Below are positions 8,842-17,455 of a DNA stretch of 64,000 nt, in pieces. Made by a program: the position numbers and the translations under genes. The notes beneath the pieces are model-generated. The model searched no databases and was not told where the DNA came from. It saw only the letters and a program-made list of their open reading frames with translations. Positions within the stretch are counted from its first letter, which is position 1, and every line of letters begins with the position of its first letter. Source of the stretch: JAEXOD01 sp963667875 (GTDB lineage: Bacteria > Bacteroidota > Ignavibacteria > Ignavibacteriales > Melioribacteraceae); contig CAXXGC010000006.1 of assembly GCA_963667875.2 (NCBI GenBank), positions 62,001 to 126,000 of the forward strand, read 5' to 3'.

Positions 8842-10185
8842 TTAAAAATTTAAAGGATAAACAAAAGATACTCTTGGTTCAATCCATTTTTGTGGTTCAT
8901 AACCAATAATATTATCATCACTGTCACGAACAGGTGAAAATGTCCAGTTATATACCATGGAAACTACTAAATAAGGCATAGGTTTATAACCAAGTTCAAC
9001 AAAAAGATATGATCTTTCATCTAATGTAAATAAATCTTTTTCATCTTCAATATTTATTTTATCATAACCAGCACGAACAACATAAGGTAAATCTTTAGGT
9101 ATTACCTCACCGGTAATATGTAAAGCACCCGATTTTGGTTCTTTATCTAAACGTTCATAACTTCCAAGTACTCTAAATAAATCAACAACATTTGCTTCCA
9201 ATTCACCAAAGAAACCATTACCAACTGATGACTGTAAAGATTGAAGAACTTGAATTTTACTTCTAACTTGTCCTGTTGTTTTATCAAAATTAAATCTTTC
9301 AGTTTCATACATCGAATTGAAATAAGAAGGAACAAATTCATCATTATTAAATCTTCTTTCCAATTTTGCAGATACTTCAACCAATCCTAAACCTTTTAAA
9401 GTTGCGCTTATGCCGGCTGTTGAACCGCTTCCATAATTAACAATTTTAGCAAAATCGTAATATAAATCTAAATTAAACATATCGGTACGTATAATTGGCA
9501 AACCAATATCAAAACCAAATCCAGATACTGTACCATCATCTTCTATAGCTTTAAATTCACCGGATACAGAATCAATTTTACCACTTTTTACACCGGCATA
9601 TTTATTAAAATCAGTAACATATGAAGCACCAATTTCAATATTGCTAATAATTGGAATTTCTTTCATTGCTGTTAATTTTAAAGGACGAACATAAGCACGA
9701 ATACCAACAACACCGGCTTGTGCAAAATTACTATAAATCGATTCAAATCCAAATTCATTAAAATCCATGTCAAATTGAGCACCAATTTTTCTAGCATCAA
9801 ATGATGGAGAATTATTGTACATGTACATTAAACTACCATGCCCAAGAGTTGTATAATCCAATGCGCCAACTTTAACATAAACAGGATCATGTTTTTGTCC
9901 ATATCTTGCATATCTGATAATACTTAAATAATCCGAAAATTCATTATAATTTTCTTTTCTCATATTACCTTTGGAATCGATAGCCAGGTTAAGATCTAAT
10001 CCCAAACCAAAATTTGCAAATCCAAATTCCGGACATATACGAAGAGCATAAAATGGCTGGCCGTCTACCCAGGTTAAACCTAAGCCGCCCTGCATCATTC
10101 CTTCGTTTGGTTTTAGATTGTTTTGAAATTGAGCATTTATACTAACAACACTCAACAAAAATATTACCATAAATATTTTTTTCAT
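8842..10185 (-). CDS. Outer-membrane beta-barrel protein of unknown function
   Basis: The 447-residue product has a signal peptide (MKKIFMVIFLLSVVSINAQ). Its body is entirely amphipathic beta-strands with many aromatic girdle residues, and it ends in SFVYPLNF, a typical C-terminal outer-membrane insertion signal. Segments such as GLGLTWVDGQPFYALRICPE and YNNSPSFDARKIGAQ resemble barrels found in Ignavibacteria genomes, but no named family was recognised. A strong AGGAAAG site precedes the ATG. The gene stands alone: it is followed by its own terminator, and the T9SS gene upstream ends 70 bp before its start. Confidence 0.75.
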   Translation of the reverse strand: MKKIFMVIFLLSVVSINAQFQNNLKPNEGMMQGGLGLTWVDGQPFYALRICPEFGFANFGLGLDLNLAIDSKGNMRKENYNEFSDYLSIIRYARYGQKHDPVYVKVGALDYTTLGHGSLMYMYNNSPSFDARKIGAQFDMDFNEFGFESIYSNFAQAGVVGIRAYVRPLKLTAMKEIPIISNIEIGASYVTDFNKYAGVKSGKIDSVSGEFKAIEDDGTVSGFGFDIGLPIIRTDMFNLDLYYDFAKIVNYGSGSTAGISATLKGLGLVEVSAKLERRFNNDEFVPSYFNSMYETERFNFDKTTGQVRSKIQVLQSLQSSVGNGFFGELEANVVDLFRVLGSYERLDKEPKSGALHITGEVIPKDLPYVVRAGYDKINIEDEKDLFTLDERSYLFVELGYKPMPYLVVSMVYNWTFSPVRDSDDNIIGYEPQKWIEPRVSFVYPLNF

Positions 10186-10255
10186 TTTCTTTCCTGTATT
10201 AGTTATTTAATTATTGTTAATTTTAATGTGCAACATACAAAATAAAAACTTTAGA

Positions 10256-10957
10256 TTATTTGATTAAAATCATTTTTTTTGATAAAGATTTTGTTAAGGA
10301 ACTTAATTTATAAAAATAAACACCTGATGTTAAATCATCTGAGTTAAATTTGTAATTATAATTTCCGGCTGACAAATTTTGAAATGTCCATTTATTTACC
10401 AAACTTCCTTTAACATCAAAAATCTCAATACTAATATCCATCGTTTTATTTAAGGAAAAAGGTATGGTAGTTTGGCCATTAAAAGGATTTGGATAATTTT
10501 GAAATAATGAAAAATTATTCACTACAATAGGTTCATCATCAACTTTTGTTACAATAATACTAACTATAAAAGAGTATTTTTGACCGCCATCATTATCAAG
10601 CTGATTTAATCTGTAATAAAACATACCATTAGAACTTAAAGTTGTATCGTAAAAGGAATAATTATTGTAAACATAACTGGTCCCATGTCCATCTACAAGT
10701 CCAAGTACATCAAATGCTGTAAAATTAGTATCGGTACTTCTCTGAACTTCAAATCCATAGTTGTTTAATTCGGTAGCAGTACCCCAAAGCAGAACAACAG
10801 TATCATTTTGAAGTTGAGGATAAAAATAAACCAGCTCAACAGGCAAATGGTCATAGTCGTCAAACTTGTTTAATAGATTGTTTTTATCTTGCTGTGAGAA
10901 AACATTAACAGAAAAAACAAACAAAATTACAAATAAATATTTTATATAAATTTTCAT
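10256..10957 (-). CDS. Small secreted protein with T9SS sorting domain
   Basis: About 233 residues. A signal peptide (MKIYIKYLFVILFVFSVNVFSQ) is followed by an Fn3-like module with the motif ATELNNYGFEVQRS and FYYRLNQLDNDG, which typically precedes T9SS domains in this group. The protein ends with a type A sorting domain (NYPNPFNGQTTIPFSL, SGVYFYKLSS). No other domain is present, so the protein is little more than linker plus sorting signal. In-frame starts also exist at 10966 (ATG) and 10978 (TTG); the ATG at 10957 gives the best signal peptide, though no clear ribosome site decides. Its upstream neighbour is the NhaC gene, with almost no gap. Confidence 0.75.
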   Translation of the reverse strand: MKIYIKYLFVILFVFSVNVFSQQDKNNLLNKFDDYDHLPVELVYFYPQLQNDTVVLLWGTATELNNYGFEVQRSTDTNFTAFDVLGLVDGHGTSYVYNNYSFYDTTLSSNGMFYYRLNQLDNDGGQKYSFIVSIIVTKVDDEPIVVNNFSLFQNYPNPFNGQTTIPFSLNKTMDISIEIFDVKGSLVNKWTFQNLSAGNYNYKFNSDDLTSGVYFYKLSSLTKSLSKKMILIK

Positions 10958-10979
10958 TTTAAACATTTTTATTAACAAA

Positions 10980-12464
10980 CTAAATTACAAACCCTAAAAT
11001 TAAAAACAATACCGCGGTTATTAATCCGGCTGTTATTGAGTATGGGAGCTGCGTTCTTACGTGATCAATTAAATCGGACGCGCACGACATTGAAGTAATT
11101 AAGGTTGTATCGGAAATAGGCGAACAGTTATCTCCAAATACTCCACCACTAAGAGCTGCGGCAATTGTTAAAGACAAGTCGGCACCTAATGTTTGCGCCA
11201 TTGGTACACCAATTGGAATCATAATAGCAAAAGTTCCCCAGCTTGTTCCGGTTGCAAATGCAACAACGCAACCAACCATAAAAATAATAAAAGGTACTAA
11301 ATTAGGAGTAAGCCAAGCTTTTGTTAATCCAGCAATATAAATACCTGTTTTAAGTTCAACGCATACGGCTCCAATTGTAAATGCAAGAAGCATAAGCAAA
11401 GCAAGAGGAATTAATGCTGAAATTCCGCTGATTACTAAATCAATTGATTCCTGAACTTTAAATATATTTTGAGCTCTGTATAGAATTATACTAACAATTA
11501 TTGAAGTTAATATTGCAATTAAAACCGAAGTTGAACCCGATCCCAATCCAATTGCCTGAATTGAAACACTATACCAAGGCAAAGAAGCAGCATTTTGAAC
11601 ATTTGGATAACCGGTTACTACAAGCATTATCGGCATCATAAATACCATGGTAAAAATAGGAATAAGCATATTAATTGCTCGGGCCGGAACACCTTCTTTT
11701 CTTTCCATAGCCAACACATCAGTTGAAAGAAGTGGTTTTGCGCCGTCATTCATTAATTTACCTGTTTTTCTTGTTCTTTCTTCAGCCTTTTTCATTGGGC
11801 CAAAATCTTTTTTTGTAATAATTAATATGGCAATTAACGCAATAGCAATCATGGGATAAAAATTAAATGGAAATGCACTGACTAAAACTTGGAATGGATT
11901 AGAAAAGCCTTGTGCGGCAAGCAGACCCATTATATATGCACCCCAAGCATTTAAGGGTATCAAAACGCATATTGTAGGCGACATTGAATGTGCAATATAT
12001 GCCAATTTTTCACGCGGAATTTTTAAGTCATCACAAATTGGACGATAAATTGAACCAACTGTTAAAATATTAATACTTGTTTCAACAAAAACTAATGCTC
12101 CTGTAAGCATAGCCATTAATTGAACAATAACTCTGCTGTTACCTGCTTTTTTTGCTTCAATTTTTAACAAATAATTATGTACTATTTTAATAAAACCTTC
12201 TGCTCCCCCGCTTCTTTGAACAAAAACAATTAATGCTCCAACCAAACAGCTGAACATAATAGTTCTTGTATTGCCGGGATCCTTAAAAACATTCACCAAT
12301 GCCTGAACTGTATTATAAGTTCCCAGCAAAGGGTTAAAACCGCTCAAAATTAACCATCCTACCCAAATACCAACTAATAACGAAATAAAAACCTGCTTCG
12401 TACGTATCGCAAGAATAATTGCCAGTGTTGGAGGCAATAATGACCAAAATCCATAACTTTCCAT
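10980..12464 (-). CDS. nhaC: NhaC-family Na+/H+ antiporter
   Basis: This is a polytopic membrane protein of 494 residues with about eleven hydrophobic segments. The family motif GGVFGDNCSPISDTT lies near the C-terminus, with VFVETSINILTVG and SMSPTICVLIPLNAWGA earlier. These are characteristic of NhaC-type antiporters, which exchange cytoplasmic Na+ for external H+ and help set internal pH and sodium level; some family members exchange malate/lactate or amino acids. The ATG at 12464 is preferred over that at 12470 because an AGGAT site lies at proper spacing only for the former. The small T9SS gene follows immediately. The exact substrate pair is not determinable. Confidence 0.87.
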   Translation of the reverse strand: MESYGFWSLLPPTLAIILAIRTKQVFISLLVGIWVGWLILSGFNPLLGTYNTVQALVNVFKDPGNTRTIMFSCLVGALIVFVQRSGGAEGFIKIVHNYLLKIEAKKAGNSRVIVQLMAMLTGALVFVETSINILTVGSIYRPICDDLKIPREKLAYIAHSMSPTICVLIPLNAWGAYIMGLLAAQGFSNPFQVLVSAFPFNFYPMIAIALIAILIITKKDFGPMKKAEERTRKTGKLMNDGAKPLLSTDVLAMERKEGVPARAINMLIPIFTMVFMMPIMLVVTGYPNVQNAASLPWYSVSIQAIGLGSGSTSVLIAILTSIIVSIILYRAQNIFKVQESIDLVISGISALIPLALLMLLAFTIGAVCVELKTGIYIAGLTKAWLTPNLVPFIIFMVGCVVAFATGTSWGTFAIMIPIGVPMAQTLGADLSLTIAAALSGGVFGDNCSPISDTTLITSMSCASDLIDHVRTQLPYSITAGLITAVLFLILGFVI

Positions 12465-12675
12465 ACTCATCCTATTTTATCGTTAAATAACAATTTTTGA
12501 CCATACAAAATAAACAATAATTAAAAATTATCTAAACAAAAAGAAGCAATAAAATATCTTTTTTTTCTTATTTATTGGATATTCGAGTAATGTCCGTTTA
12601 TGAAATAGGATTTTTTTGATTGGGTTAACGCAAAATCTGTAGGGAAAAGAATTGTATTTTCTAAAAATCCATCTT

Positions 12676-12719
12676 ATTAAAATGCAAAAAACTGCCCTTT
12701 GGTAATTTTTGCATTTTTA
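12676..12719 (-). terminator. Hairpin terminator after chemoreceptor gene
   Basis: A perfect 11-bp stem (AAATGCAAAAA with TTTTTGCATTT) around a 15-base loop, with T-rich flanks, lies about 45 bp beyond the stop of the chemoreceptor gene. Confidence 0.62.
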
Positions 12720-12762
12720 TATCTAACAAAAATTTTCGAATAAATGCAGATTTTAATCTCTT

Positions 12763-14904
12763 CTATCTTAAAAATTTTCTATTTGAACCAACAGGAGATC
12801 TGCTTTTTGAAATATTTTCAGAGCCATTTTTCGAAACATTAATATTAAAGCGGGATGTTAATTTTAGAAGATTTTCAGTTAATCGGGTTAAATCTTCTGT
12901 GGTCTGGGCAATTTGCTGGATACCCGTAGCGCTCTCATTAGTAACGTGGCTAATTAATTCAATATTTTTATTTATTTTTTCGGCCGAACTTGATTGCTCC
13001 TCAACTGATGAAGCAACCAAAGTTGAAACACTAACAACTTGTTCAACACCAATAATTATATCTTTTAACGACTGTCCGGCTTTATCAGCCAATAATTTAC
13101 CTCTTTCTACCTCTTCCGTTCCGGTATTCATAGATTCAACCGCACCGCTTGTATCCTTTTGTATCTGTTTAATCATTATTGCAATTTCTTTTGTAGCTTT
13201 TGTTGTTCTTTCAGCTAATTTACGGACTTCATCAGCTACAACGGCAAAACCTCTACCCTGTTCTCCCGCCCTGGCAGCCTCAATTGCTGCATTTAAGGCA
13301 AGCAAATTTGTCTGATCCGCTATATCATTTATCACCTGCACTATTTCACCAATTTGATCACTCCCTTTACCCAAAGCATTTACAGTTTCTGCCGATCTTT
13401 TTACTACATCTGCTATTTTGTTCATTCCATCAATTGTTTGTTTAACTACTTTTTCTCCTTCTTTGGCAATTAAACCGGCATTTTTTGCTGCCATTGCAGA
13501 TTTAGTTGAGTTTTGTGAAGCTTCAATTATACTTTTTGTCATTTCTTCAATTTCAGTAGAAATTTCCATTATTTGACTATTTTGTTCTTGAGCACCCGCT
13601 GCAATTTCTTCACTACTGGATGAAATTTCCGAACTGGCACTAGCGGTTGCTTGCACAGCTCCAATCACATTTTCAATAATCTCACTTATGTTTTTAACTG
13701 ATATATTAAAACCTCTAAACAATTTTCCTATCTCATCATTTTCATTTTCAGGAACAACCTCAATGGTTAAATCGCCATTAGAAAACTTTTCCATTTCGTT
13801 TAATAATTTGCTAGTTGATCGATTTAAATACGATTCCATCTTCTTTTGTTCAGTAATAGGTGTAAGCGATTCAATAGCACCAATAATACTGTTATCTAAA
13901 TCAACAATTGGTGTACTAGTGTAAAGAATGGGAATATCTTCAAAATGCGGATTGGCAATAGTTTCAGCTGTAATCATTCTATTTTGTAATATAGCCTGAT
14001 GTGATGCACATGAACTTGTACTGCAATGTCCGGTTTTAAAATATTCGTAACATTTTTTTCCATTTAGTTCCTTTTGATTCTTTCCAACAAACGAGGCTCC
14101 TACTTTATTTATGTATTGGATGTTAAATTCTTTATCAATAGCCATAACCGGTGCAGGAATATTTTCCAGATACTGAACAAGAAGTTGAACTTTATGACTC
14201 ATAACACTAAAGGTATTTGTTAACGTACCAATTTCATCATCATTAGTTACTTCAAGTTTAATGCTATAATCCCCTTCTGCCATTTTGGATGTAGCCGTTG
14301 TCAGATTGTTCAGCGGAATTCCTATAATTTTTTTAATAAAGCTGTTAGAAACAATAAATGTTGCTAAAATAGTTAACAAGGCTAAAAGAATAGCTACAAG
14401 GCGTTGCTGCGACAAATCGGCATAAGTATTTTCAAGCGAATATCTAAGACTTACAATTGCTAAAGGATCCCCTGTTTTAGTACCATGGCAATCATTACAC
14501 GATTCATCGGACAAAATGGGTGCTATTGATCTTAATACACTGGTATTTCTAAATTCTTCCGAAAAACTTATACTTTGTTTTGTATTAAGAACTGATAATT
14601 CTTCGGAATCCAAATTTGCTTGAGAACCTGCGGTAATTTTATCGGTAGGAGTAATTCGAAGTTCACTTAATGAATTAATATTTTTTAGTTTTTCAATGTA
14701 TGGTTTAACATCTGTTGCACCCTGCGCCATCGAAAAAGATATAGAATTTATAATTACTTGGCTTAAGTTGTTATTTTCTTCACCGGCAGATTCCAGTTTT
14801 GAACTTTTTTGATTCATAACCAAAACAATAAGCATTATGGTTAAAGTAATAACTAATGAACCCGCAACCGTTAAAGCAACTTTTTTTGATATTGAATGCT
14901 TCAT
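12763..14904 (-). CDS. Methyl-accepting chemotaxis protein with c-type haem motif in sensor domain
   Basis: The 713-residue receptor has TM1 at ~9-30, a periplasmic domain with a CNDCH haem-c motif at residues 136-140 (ILSDESCNDCHGTKTGDP), TM2 at ~169-188, HAMP, a PAS domain (~245-360), a second HAMP-like segment, and a full MCP signalling hairpin (tip NLLALNAAIEAARAGEQGRG). The CxxCH plus surrounding sequence matches the Tll0287/DUF3365-type haem sensors known from Geobacter chemoreceptors, so redox or gas sensing with methylation-dependent signalling to CheA is expected. The PAS domain has its own cysteine cluster (GHCSTSSC). No C-terminal CheR-docking pentapeptide is seen. No che genes are nearby. 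A GGGGA ribosome site supports the start. Confidence 0.9.
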   Translation of the reverse strand: MKHSISKKVALTVAGSLVITLTIMLIVLVMNQKSSKLESAGEENNNLSQVIINSISFSMAQGATDVKPYIEKLKNINSLSELRITPTDKITAGSQANLDSEELSVLNTKQSISFSEEFRNTSVLRSIAPILSDESCNDCHGTKTGDPLAIVSLRYSLENTYADLSQQRLVAILLALLTILATFIVSNSFIKKIIGIPLNNLTTATSKMAEGDYSIKLEVTNDDEIGTLTNTFSVMSHKVQLLVQYLENIPAPVMAIDKEFNIQYINKVGASFVGKNQKELNGKKCYEYFKTGHCSTSSCASHQAILQNRMITAETIANPHFEDIPILYTSTPIVDLDNSIIGAIESLTPITEQKKMESYLNRSTSKLLNEMEKFSNGDLTIEVVPENENDEIGKLFRGFNISVKNISEIIENVIGAVQATASASSEISSSSEEIAAGAQEQNSQIMEISTEIEEMTKSIIEASQNSTKSAMAAKNAGLIAKEGEKVVKQTIDGMNKIADVVKRSAETVNALGKGSDQIGEIVQVINDIADQTNLLALNAAIEAARAGEQGRGFAVVADEVRKLAERTTKATKEIAIMIKQIQKDTSGAVESMNTGTEEVERGKLLADKAGQSLKDIIIGVEQVVSVSTLVASSVEEQSSSAEKINKNIELISHVTNESATGIQQIAQTTEDLTRLTENLLKLTSRFNINVSKNGSENISKSRSPVGSNRKFLR

Positions 14905-15120
14905 AAAATCCCCAAACTAATAACTTATTTGATTGGAAAACCGTTAATACTACATTTAAGTTTAAATCTTTAACAAAAAATAGTTTTTCGATCGGGTCTA
15001 TTTAGCTAAATTCAATTCCAAGATATCCATAAGTCCACAACATAAAATCATACAATAATTATATTTTTGTATGATTATCACATTTTAAAACAATGTAAAT
15101 ATAATATTGAATAAAAATTA

Positions 15121-15471
15121 TTATAAAGTTTTTAGCGTACAAAGCCATTTTGATAAAACTTCCAATTCTTTTTCGGTACCTTTAAAAAGCGCAGGGTGTT
15201 GTTTATCGTTAATTTTTTCTTTTTTCATAAGATATTTGTTTAACAAATCAGCATTAACCGATTTTCCAATTACAGACAAATCCACAATATCTTTTTTCTT
15301 TAGTTTTGCTTCTATGTTGAGAGATTTAATTGAATGGCAGGTATTACATTTGGAGTCAGTGAATATTTTTTGCCCTTCCGGTTCAGTATTTGATGAAATA
15401 TTTAGAAAAGAGAATCCAAAAAGAGTTAAAATAATAATAAACGATGTTAAATAATAAAAAACGGTTTTCAT
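15121..15471 (-). CDS. Small monohaem cytochrome c
   Basis: The 116-residue protein has an N-terminal hydrophobic export segment. A single haem attachment motif CNTCH (preceded by GQKIFTDSK) follows, then a class I-like helical body ending EKELEVLSKWLCTLKTL. Such proteins carry electrons in the periplasm. A single Met in YLMKKEKI is a possible sixth ligand but not certain. It lies upstream (in transcription) of the haem-containing chemoreceptor on the same strand, with a 216-bp gap, which is suggestive of a shared redox theme but not of one transcript. Confidence 0.85.
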   Translation of the reverse strand: MKTVFYYLTSFIIILTLFGFSFLNISSNTEPEGQKIFTDSKCNTCHSIKSLNIEAKLKKKDIVDLSVIGKSVNADLLNKYLMKKEKINDKQHPALFKGTEKELEVLSKWLCTLKTL

Positions 15472-15678
15472 AATCTATTCCTTAAAATAATTTTAAAAAC
15501 TACTTTTTTAATGTTACAGAAAAACAGAAATAAACCCATTTATATTTGTAATATTTTTAATAAATATATAACAAAGGTTAAAAAGAAGTTATTGCTTTTA
15601 TTTGATTTTGTCAATAATAATTTTAGAAGATATTCGAATTATTTTATCTGATATGCTTATTTTGATAAAATGAATATT

Positions 15679-16533
15679 TTAGAAGTTGTTTGACACGTCA
15701 TTTTCGTTAATTCCCTTACTAAAAAATTCAGGTCTAAATTCAAAATGCATAGTATCATAATGGTACCACTTGCCGCCCCAAATAAAACCGTGTTTTTCAA
15801 AAACATTTACAATGTCAAACGGAATTCTGTTTACATAATTTTTTGCACTGGAATTTCGCCAATAATTAGAAAATTTTGTATTTATATCAATTGCCAAAGC
15901 AAATGAGTGCATACTATGTAGTTTTGTACCGGCAATATTCCGCCAGCAAAATGTACCTGAAGTAACCGTAAAATATTTTTTCATTTCTTTGGGTAATGCA
16001 GATAATTCTCTAATAATACTATTTAAACTATCGGCTGCCCCATTAATTTTGTTTACAAGAATATTTTTACCAAACCAGTTTAGTTTAACACAATTTTTAA
16101 GTACCTCTGATTCCGAATTACCATAAATTGCTTTTAAAAATTCCTCATTTCTAATCCTTCCCGGACTATATTCAAAAGCCGGCGGAGAACTCCAATTTAC
16201 ACCGGTTATGTATTCCTGCGAAACCATATCTTCCAAATCAGCATTCTCAAATTTTTCATCAAAAGATTTGTTTTTTCCATCATCCCATATAAATGATTTA
16301 CCCGATTTAAGTTTTATTGTTTTATCATCAGCAGAAGCAATAAACTTATTGTAAGCATTTAAGAAATTTTGTTTAGCAAAACTTGTGTGTTTAGATGATA
16401 ATTTTATTGCTTCGATAGTGTTATTACTTGAAGAACGAAATATTTTTTTAGAATATGTTGAAGTCCAACCGGATATTAATAAAATAAAACAAATTATGGT
16501 TATTTTTAGAGCTGCTTTTTTATATTTATGCAT
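15679..16533 (-). CDS. M15-family (VanY/endolysin-like) peptidase, exported
   Basis: The 284-residue protein has an N-terminal hydrophobic segment and a C-terminal Peptidase_M15_4-type domain. Its zinc motif SMHSFALAIDIN supplies His and Asp, and YHYDTMHFEF supplies the second His. These enzymes cut D-Ala-D-Ala or L-Ala-D-Glu bonds of peptidoglycan stem peptides in the periplasm. The first ~130 residues contain no recognised domain. It is followed, on the minus strand, by the cytochrome gene, and preceded by an L,D-transpeptidase gene 82 bp away, so peptidoglycan peptide trimming and cross-linking genes are neighbours here. Confidence 0.84.
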   Translation of the reverse strand: MHKYKKAALKITIICFILLISGWTSTYSKKIFRSSSNNTIEAIKLSSKHTSFAKQNFLNAYNKFIASADDKTIKLKSGKSFIWDDGKNKSFDEKFENADLEDMVSQEYITGVNWSSPPAFEYSPGRIRNEEFLKAIYGNSESEVLKNCVKLNWFGKNILVNKINGAADSLNSIIRELSALPKEMKKYFTVTSGTFCWRNIAGTKLHSMHSFALAIDINTKFSNYWRNSSAKNYVNRIPFDIVNVFEKHGFIWGGKWYHYDTMHFEFRPEFFSKGINENDVSNNF

Positions 16534-16615
16534 TATTAATCATTCTTTACTATTATACAATATCCTTTTTTATTCAATTATTTCTATTTTGTTCCGGGAT
16601 ACAACACATTAAAGG

Positions 16616-17254
16616 TTATTTATAAATATATAAAAAATACCCAACTTCAACTTGGTTGTAAAACTTCACAACATCCTCATTCCTCATTCTAATACAGCCG
16701 TGACTTGCGGGACTGCCAATCATTGCTTCATTATTGGTTCCATGAATATAAATTCCCCGTTTCCTTGAGTCAACAATTTCGCCTTTTTTATTTTTTCCGC
16801 TATTTAATGAGGATTCTTTCCCGTCAAGCACCATTACTCGTGTAAGCACTAAATCCGTCATTTCCTTTTCAAGATCTTTTTTATTGTAGACTATTTTTGC
16901 AATTTTATTTGTATTTCTTTGGCCTCGGAATATTGTACCGATTTTACTGGAATCTCCAATTTTTTTTGCAATTTGATGCAATCCAACCGGAGTTTTTAAT
17001 GATCCCAAAATTGCATTTGAATCTGTGCCTGCTTTGCCGGTACTAATAACATATTCTTCAATTTGTTTTCCGTTTTTCATCAAATACAACATTTGTTTAT
17101 TTGCATCAACAATAATTAAGTTTTCAGGTACATGATTAATTATTTTTGTTATTTCAGTATATAGTTTTTCAGAATGTATTGTTTCGTTTTTTGCGGTTTT
17201 TTGTGCATAAACCAAACCACTAATAACAAATAAAATCGTTAATATTTTTTTCAT
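16616..17254 (-). CDS. L,D-transpeptidase (YkuD/ErfK family)
   Basis: This 212-residue protein has a signal peptide (MKKILTILFVISGLVYAQ) and a YkuD domain with the active-site motif HGTNNEAMIGSPASHGCIRM, in which the catalytic Cys lies in SHGCIRM and the His in IYIHGT. Such enzymes form 3-3 cross-links in peptidoglycan or attach proteins to it, acting in the periplasm. The ATG start is immediately followed by the signal peptide. It is adjacent to the M15 peptidase on the same strand. Confidence 0.92.
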   Translation of the reverse strand: MKKILTILFVISGLVYAQKTAKNETIHSEKLYTEITKIINHVPENLIIVDANKQMLYLMKNGKQIEEYVISTGKAGTDSNAILGSLKTPVGLHQIAKKIGDSSKIGTIFRGQRNTNKIAKIVYNKKDLEKEMTDLVLTRVMVLDGKESSLNSGKNKKGEIVDSRKRGIYIHGTNNEAMIGSPASHGCIRMRNEDVVKFYNQVEVGYFLYIYK

Positions 17255-17388
17255 AAATGCCTTTTTAAGTTTTTAAAGTATCAAGATCTTATAAAATAAT
17301 CATCTTAACATAAATACAATAGACTGCATAATTTTAAATTTCAAATGTTAAATATAACTAATTGATTATTAATTTTCTTTTAATTAAT

Positions 17389-17431
17389 AAAAAATGCGAA
17401 AACCGCCAATTAAGGCAATTTTCGCATCAAT
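17389..17431 (-). terminator. Terminator copy A1 (identical to copy A2 at 19746-19788)
   Basis: A stem of TGCGAAAA plus GCC pairs with GGC plus TTTTCGCA across a 2x2 internal loop and an AATTAA loop. Six A on the plus strand give a U-tract on the minus strand. It ends the propeller gene. The 43-bp unit is identical, base for base, to the terminator of tRNA-Ser(CGA). Confidence 0.88.
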
Positions 17432-17455
17432 CTCCTGAAAGAAAAAATTTACCAA

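Noticed and set aside
12899..13315. 138-residue frame opposite the chemoreceptor
   Set aside because: It is the antisense of the highly conserved signalling domain, and its composition (Cys/Ser/Leu-rich) follows from that domain's codons.
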